Source: Pyrodictiaceae archaeon (GTDB lineage: Archaea; Thermoproteota; Thermoprotei_A; Sulfolobales; Pyrodictiaceae). Taken from it: a stretch of 8,446 nucleotides of DNA. The stretch lies in assembly GCA_027033675.1 (NCBI GenBank), contig JALVKZ010000238.1, positions 1 to 8,446 of the forward strand. Direction: 5' to 3'. Positions within the stretch are counted from its first letter, which is position 1; each line of letters opens with the position of its first letter. A program made the translations under genes and the position numbers. A model generated the notes under the pieces. The model was not told the DNA's origin. It saw nothing but the letters and a program-made list of their open reading frames with translations, and searched no databases. Shown here in pieces: positions 5,177-8,446 of the stretch.

Positions 5177-5686
5177 TTGGCGGGTAGTATCGATAGGGAG
5201 GAGATTCTCGAGGAACTCAAAAAGACGATAGCCGGGATGAAATGCCCGGGCTGGGCTCATGCCCCTCACCCAGCAGACGTTATTATCGTTGCGAAGGGTA
5301 GGAGTATTGAGGAGGCTTTTGAGCAGGCAGCAATCGGGGTCTACGAGGTAATAACAGATACCTCCAAGGTGGAGCCTAGGGAGGAGCGGGGCATAGAGGA
5401 TGAGGGAGAGGATCTAGAGCAGCTACTTTATCGCTGGATAGAGGATCTCTTATTCTACACGGATTCCGAGGGATTGGTCTTCTCAAGGTTCAGGGTAGAG
5501 CCAATAGAGAGGGGCACTGATGAGCAGGGTAACCCAGTGCTAAAGCTACGGGCCAGGGCGTGGGGCGAGAAACTAGACCCAGATAGGCATCCTATGAGAA
5601 CGATAGTAAAGGCCATGACCTATGCCATGATGGAGATAGTTAAGGAGAATGGCTGCTGGCGGGTACAATTCGTAGTAGATATTTAG
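5177..5686 (+). CDS. Archease, RtcB tRNA-splicing ligase cofactor
   Basis: Archease promotes the RtcB RNA ligase, which seals tRNA exon halves; it helps multiple turnover and guanylylation of the ligase. The family signature is seen as GWAHAPHPADVIIVAKG near the N-terminus, where the usual form is H-x-x-H-T-A-D; the Asp belongs to the metal-binding site. Further matches are SIEEAFEQAAIGVYEVITD, LEQLLYRWIEDLLFYTDSEGLVF, and the C-terminal PMRTIVKAMTYAMM...WRVQFVVDI. About 169 residues is slightly long, owing to an N-terminal helical extension (~25 residues) rich in Glu and Lys. I prefer TTG at 5177 because GGGGTGGTC at 5165-5173 makes a good SD. The in-frame GTG at 5168 lies inside that SD and would give 172 residues. 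No RtcB gene is in the window. The neighbours are functionally unrelated. Confidence 0.88.
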   Translation: MAGSIDREEILEELKKTIAGMKCPGWAHAPHPADVIIVAKGRSIEEAFEQAAIGVYEVITDTSKVEPREERGIEDEGEDLEQLLYRWIEDLLFYTDSEGLVFSRFRVEPIERGTDEQGNPVLKLRARAWGEKLDPDRHPMRTIVKAMTYAMMEIVKENGCWRVQFVVDI

Positions 5687-5729
5687 GGATAGACAGCTAG
5701 CTATTTTACAGCAAGTGGAGTGTATATTG

Positions 5730-7541
5730 ATGAGGAGAACACAGCTAGTAGCAGTAATTGTTAGCCTATTCTATACCTTGGTATTACTAGCACCAAGTGG
5801 TTCCGCGCTGAGAACACAGCTGAGGCTTAGCTTAGACATTGCAGTCATAGCCTACGATCCTAGCCATACTGTTCTCAACGGGCTTGGTGAAGAGACGTAT
5901 AGCCGCCACCTCAGCTGCGGAAACTGGAGCGTAGATCTCACTGCAAGGGTTCGCTACGTTTATGCACCTAATTGGGCCCTGCAATCCCTGAAAGCCTATA
6001 TGGAGAGCCACTACGTGGACAGGGGTGTGCCGAGCTGGGCCAAGGAATACATAGAGGCGCACCGTCTCACGGTTAGGTGGCTGGAGCTTCGCCCCTTCTA
6101 CGAGGAGTTGTGGAGGCTCAGCAAAGAAGTATTAGAGGAGAGGGGTCTAAGAGCCAACGATATCGTTGCAATAATAGGTAATATCGACAATGTTTCTCGC
6201 CAGTACTACGAGGAGCCAGCCCCATATCTCCACGTCGCTGGGTTAGAGGGTGTAAGGGGCTGGGCGGGTGAGCACCCCCTAGTATTTTATGACCTAAGCG
6301 TTGTCCCGAGACCGTGGCCTAGCAAGACAATACCATTCTACGGCATGGGTAGACTTGTTAACGCGTCCACGGAGCCGCCTCTATGGAGCCTAGGCGACCC
6401 AGCCAGCTACATAAGAGGGCTCGTACATGACCACATAAGGTTCCACTACCTCACCCTATGCCCTACCCGGCCCTGGTATGCCCCGTTGTACCGGGTCCAC
6501 ATAGTCCTGGTTGACTATGGTAACGAGACATTAGCTACGAGGATAAGGGCCTCTATCAACACGAGCCTCGTAGAGAACCTCGTAGAGCTAATGGATCCCT
6601 GGATAAACACCAGCGTAGATCTCCGTATCGTACGTGCCGAGCCGGGTACACCACTATACAGAGTAGTTGAGGAGGCTGGGCAGGAGAATGGCTGGCTTAT
6701 CCTCTACTATGGCAATACGTCCAAGCTACTAGCACTTGACGCGAAGAAAAGATTCCCTGGTCTTAACCCATGTGGCTCAGGGAGCCTAGTCCAGGCCTGC
6801 GACTTCGTGTTCTATGTGCTAGCAACTCCCCGGCCAAGCTACATGAGGTTCCAGGGCACATCGTTCAACTTCACCGGGTTCGATACGGGGTGGCTGGGAG
6901 CCACTAGTTATCCCGGCTATGGATTCCGGGTAATAAGGGGTGATATTAACCGCGTCATAGCCCATGAGGCTGGTCATAGCCTAGGCTTGCTGCACCCATT
7001 CCAGCTACCTAGAGGCGAGATAAGGTGGCTCATGGACTTCGAGGAAACACCTATGAGCTACTACGATGAGGGAATGGCTTACTACAGGGTAGGCGACGTA
7101 TCCCCATATGAGGCGGCCAAGACAGCACTCATACACCTAGCCGGGATACTTGCCGCGAAGGGTACTGGGCTGTCGCCCTCTGTAGAGGAGTGGCTCGCTA
7201 AGGGGGAGCCGGGAAGGGCCCTAGAAGAGGCAAAGAAGCTGCTACTAGGAGAAAAACAGAGCAGATGCACTAAGAGCACTACAACTATTACAGAGACAGT
7301 TACCAGCACTAAGACCTGCTGGAGAACAATTACCAGTGTCTCGGTAACAGCGCATAGCGTTACAAAACAAGTAACACTTACAGAGAAAACCACCATAACC
7401 AAGACAGTCACGAGGACAGAGACGAGCACAGTCACGCTCACGGAGACAGTAACCAGGAACGAACAAGGCCTAGTACAGCTCCTAGCAGTACTCGTGCTAG
7501 GCATTGCCCTAGGCTACTTAGCTGCAAGGCGGCGGGGATAA
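5730..7541 (+). CDS. Secreted, membrane-anchored zinc metalloprotease of metzincin type with Thr-rich stalk
   Basis: A 603-residue exported protein. The signal peptide is MRR plus a hydrophobic stretch ending PSGSA (~residues 1-26). The catalytic site is HEAGHSLGLLH: zinc ligands His412, His416 and His422, and catalytic Glu413. A Met in ETPMSYY (Met442), 20 residues after the last ligand, fits the metzincin Met-turn. The 385-residue region before it is unfamiliar; it holds many sequons and Tyr/Trp residues and may include a propeptide. Residues ~511-577 form a stalk of alternating Thr (TITETVT, TKTVTRTETSTVTLTETVT) with two Cys. A C-terminal span (~580-598) ends in ARRRG. This predicts a protease held on the outer membrane face. 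The ATG at 5730 is preferred, with GTGGAG at 5715-5720 as SD; an in-frame GTG at 5715 would place MECIL in front of the signal peptide. Its relation to the secreted cluster upstream is unknown. Confidence 0.82.
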   Translation: MRRTQLVAVIVSLFYTLVLLAPSGSALRTQLRLSLDIAVIAYDPSHTVLNGLGEETYSRHLSCGNWSVDLTARVRYVYAPNWALQSLKAYMESHYVDRGVPSWAKEYIEAHRLTVRWLELRPFYEELWRLSKEVLEERGLRANDIVAIIGNIDNVSRQYYEEPAPYLHVAGLEGVRGWAGEHPLVFYDLSVVPRPWPSKTIPFYGMGRLVNASTEPPLWSLGDPASYIRGLVHDHIRFHYLTLCPTRPWYAPLYRVHIVLVDYGNETLATRIRASINTSLVENLVELMDPWINTSVDLRIVRAEPGTPLYRVVEEAGQENGWLILYYGNTSKLLALDAKKRFPGLNPCGSGSLVQACDFVFYVLATPRPSYMRFQGTSFNFTGFDTGWLGATSYPGYGFRVIRGDINRVIAHEAGHSLGLLHPFQLPRGEIRWLMDFEETPMSYYDEGMAYYRVGDVSPYEAAKTALIHLAGILAAKGTGLSPSVEEWLAKGEPGRALEEAKKLLLGEKQSRCTKSTTTITETVTSTKTCWRTITSVSVTAHSVTKQVTLTEKTTITKTVTRTETSTVTLTETVTRNEQGLVQLLAVLVLGIALGYLAARRRG

Positions 7542-7587
7542 AGGAAGGCGCCTATGTAGGCCTATTACCTCGGCGCGACACTGGCTA

Positions 7588-7592
7588 TTTTT
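7588..7592 (+). terminator. T5 tract after the metalloprotease gene, possible terminator
   Basis: CTATTTTTCTG lies 47 bases after the TAA at 7541. A T-run is sufficient for many archaeal terminators. A short inverted repeat GCCTA-TG-TAGGC lies just upstream at 7550-7561 but its two-base loop is too tight for a hairpin. Confidence 0.35.
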
Positions 7593-7688
7593 CTGCCCAT
7601 CTGGGGCCTCCTTAGCGGTAGAGTTGTCGAGGACTAGTTCGTAGGCTCAGTAATAGGGTATCGGGCTCTCCAGGGAGGGGTTACTGCC

Positions 7689-8446
7689 ATGGCTCTCCGC
7701 GTCCTTGTCGCTGAGTGGCCCGGGAACCAGTTCTTCAACCTCGGGTTCGAGGAGGCCTTTCTACGAGTATTTCGTGGTGATGCTGCTCTCCGTTTCTGGC
7801 GCAACGACCGAGTAGTGGTTATTGGTAGACATCAGTGTGCAGCACTGGAGGTCGACGCGCTCGCTCTTCGCCGCGAGAGGGTTAAGCTCACCAGGCGCTT
7901 CACCGGGGGCGGCGCTGTCTACCACGATCTCGGCAACATTAACTACGCCTTGGTCATTAGGCGTGGCCTAGGCGGGGTAAAGGGCGTGGTTGAGCTATTC
8001 CGCCTCGTGGGCGAGGCAGTGGCCTCCGCCCTTGAGAGCCTCGGGGCCCGGGGAGCCTATTACCGTGCGCTCAACGACATAGAGATAGATGGGTTAAAGG
8101 TCTCTGGTCTCGCAGGCATGACGCTTCCCAGCAAGGTCTTTGTCCACGGAGCATTGCTCGTGGGTAGTGATCTCTCAATACTGGGTAGGGTGCTCCGGGT
8201 AAGCAGGGAGAAGCTAAGCGATAAGCGCTTCGTAGCCAGTCGGAGGAAGAGGGTAATAACCCTAGAGGAGGCCGTGGGCAGGAAGCTCTTCCCCGAGGAG
8301 ATATACAGGGCGATAAGCAGTGCTCTGGCAGAGAAGCTGGGACTAGACCCAGCCAGCGACTCGCCGAGCCAAGGAGAGCTATCGGAGGCTCTTCGCCTCT
8401 ACCGAGAAAAGTACTCTAGGACGGAGTGGCACCTAAAGTACCTTGG
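7689..8446 (+). CDS. lplA: Lipoate-protein ligase A family protein (3' end outside window)
   Basis: The frame opens at ATG 7689 and runs off the window end after ~252 residues, near the expected end of the catalytic domain. GGGAGGGG at 7673-7680 is the SD. The enzyme would attach lipoate, through lipoyl-AMP, to a Lys of lipoyl-domain proteins such as glycine-cleavage H protein. Family marks are FFNLGFEEAFL near the N-terminus, VVVIGRHQCAALEVD, the lipoate-site loop RRFTGGGAVYHDLGN (69-83), and DIEIDGLKVSGLAG with Lys137, equivalent to the catalytic Lys of E. coli LplA. The end YREKYSRTEWHLKYL resembles the linker that follows the catalytic domain in LplA. In GRHQC the family's usual Asn is Cys. 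Whether a separate LplB-type accessory domain follows cannot be seen. An octanoyltransferase (LipM-like) role is an alternative. Confidence 0.85.
   Translation, partial: MALRVLVAEWPGNQFFNLGFEEAFLRVFRGDAALRFWRNDRVVVIGRHQCAALEVDALALRRERVKLTRRFTGGGAVYHDLGNINYALVIRRGLGGVKGVVELFRLVGEAVASALESLGARGAYYRALNDIEIDGLKVSGLAGMTLPSKVFVHGALLVGSDLSILGRVLRVSREKLSDKRFVASRRKRVITLEEAVGRKLFPEEIYRAISSALAEKLGLDPASDSPSQGELSEALRLYREKYSRTEWHLKYL

Noticed and set aside
7260..7460. DNA tandem repeat in the metalloprotease 3' end
   Set aside because: Similar short segments recur because the protein stalk repeats Thr/Glu/Val; there is no exact long DNA repeat.
7082..7504. Minus-strand ORF of 140 residues, very Val/Ser rich
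   Set aside because: Antisense reading of the Thr-rich stalk codons, which gives long stop-free frames artificially.

Overview
The window looks like the chromosome of a hyperthermophilic crenarchaeon (Thermoproteota, Desulfurococcales). A Pyrodictiaceae relative (Hyperthermus/Pyrodictium type) is my best guess from gene content and codon style; it was not checked by any search. The evidence is archaeal families (UPF0200, UPF0201, archease, an S/H-type signal peptidase I), TTG and GTG starts with strong Shine-Dalgarno sequences, TATA boxes about 45 bases before starts, heavy use of AGG/AGA, ATA and CTA codons, moderate GC, and surface proteins full of N-glycosylation sequons.

Layout. 1-287 (+): C-terminal end of an unidentified acidic protein. 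265-843 (-): UPF0200 P-loop kinase-like protein, preceded on the same strand by UPF0201 (915-1352). 1353-1636: divergent intergenic region with two perfect palindromes, overlapping small hairpins and a clear TATA + SD promoter for the next gene. 1637-5105 (+): a compact four-gene cluster of a small secreted, Cys-free, beta-rich glycoprotein; a second, larger secreted glycoprotein; a membrane signal peptidase I with a large extra C-terminal domain; and an overlapping multi-pass membrane protein. 5177-5686 (+): archease. 5730-7541 (+): a secreted, membrane-anchored zinc metalloprotease of metzincin type on a Thr-rich stalk. 7689 to the end (+): lipoate-protein ligase A family protein, cut by the window edge.

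The most interesting part is 1637-5105. Two exported proteins share the same mature N-terminal pattern (His after the predicted cleavage site, then F-[F/Y]-P-I, I-x-P, A-T-V). They sit with their own signal peptidase. This resembles the TasA/SipW (Bacillus) and archaeal bundling pilus arrangement, in which a dedicated signal peptidase processes subunits that polymerise by N-terminal donor strands. I infer a surface filament, pilus or cannula-like system; this is a hypothesis from architecture, not a database match.

The second exported protein cannot be read in one frame. Its ATG and the first half of its signal peptide are in one frame and the rest is in the -1 frame. The switch falls exactly on T TTT TTA, a canonical -1 slippery heptamer in the correct phase, with a small hairpin downstream that contains the zero-frame stop. 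This is either programmed frameshifting or slippage controlling export of the subunit, or a one-base homopolymer error or mutation.
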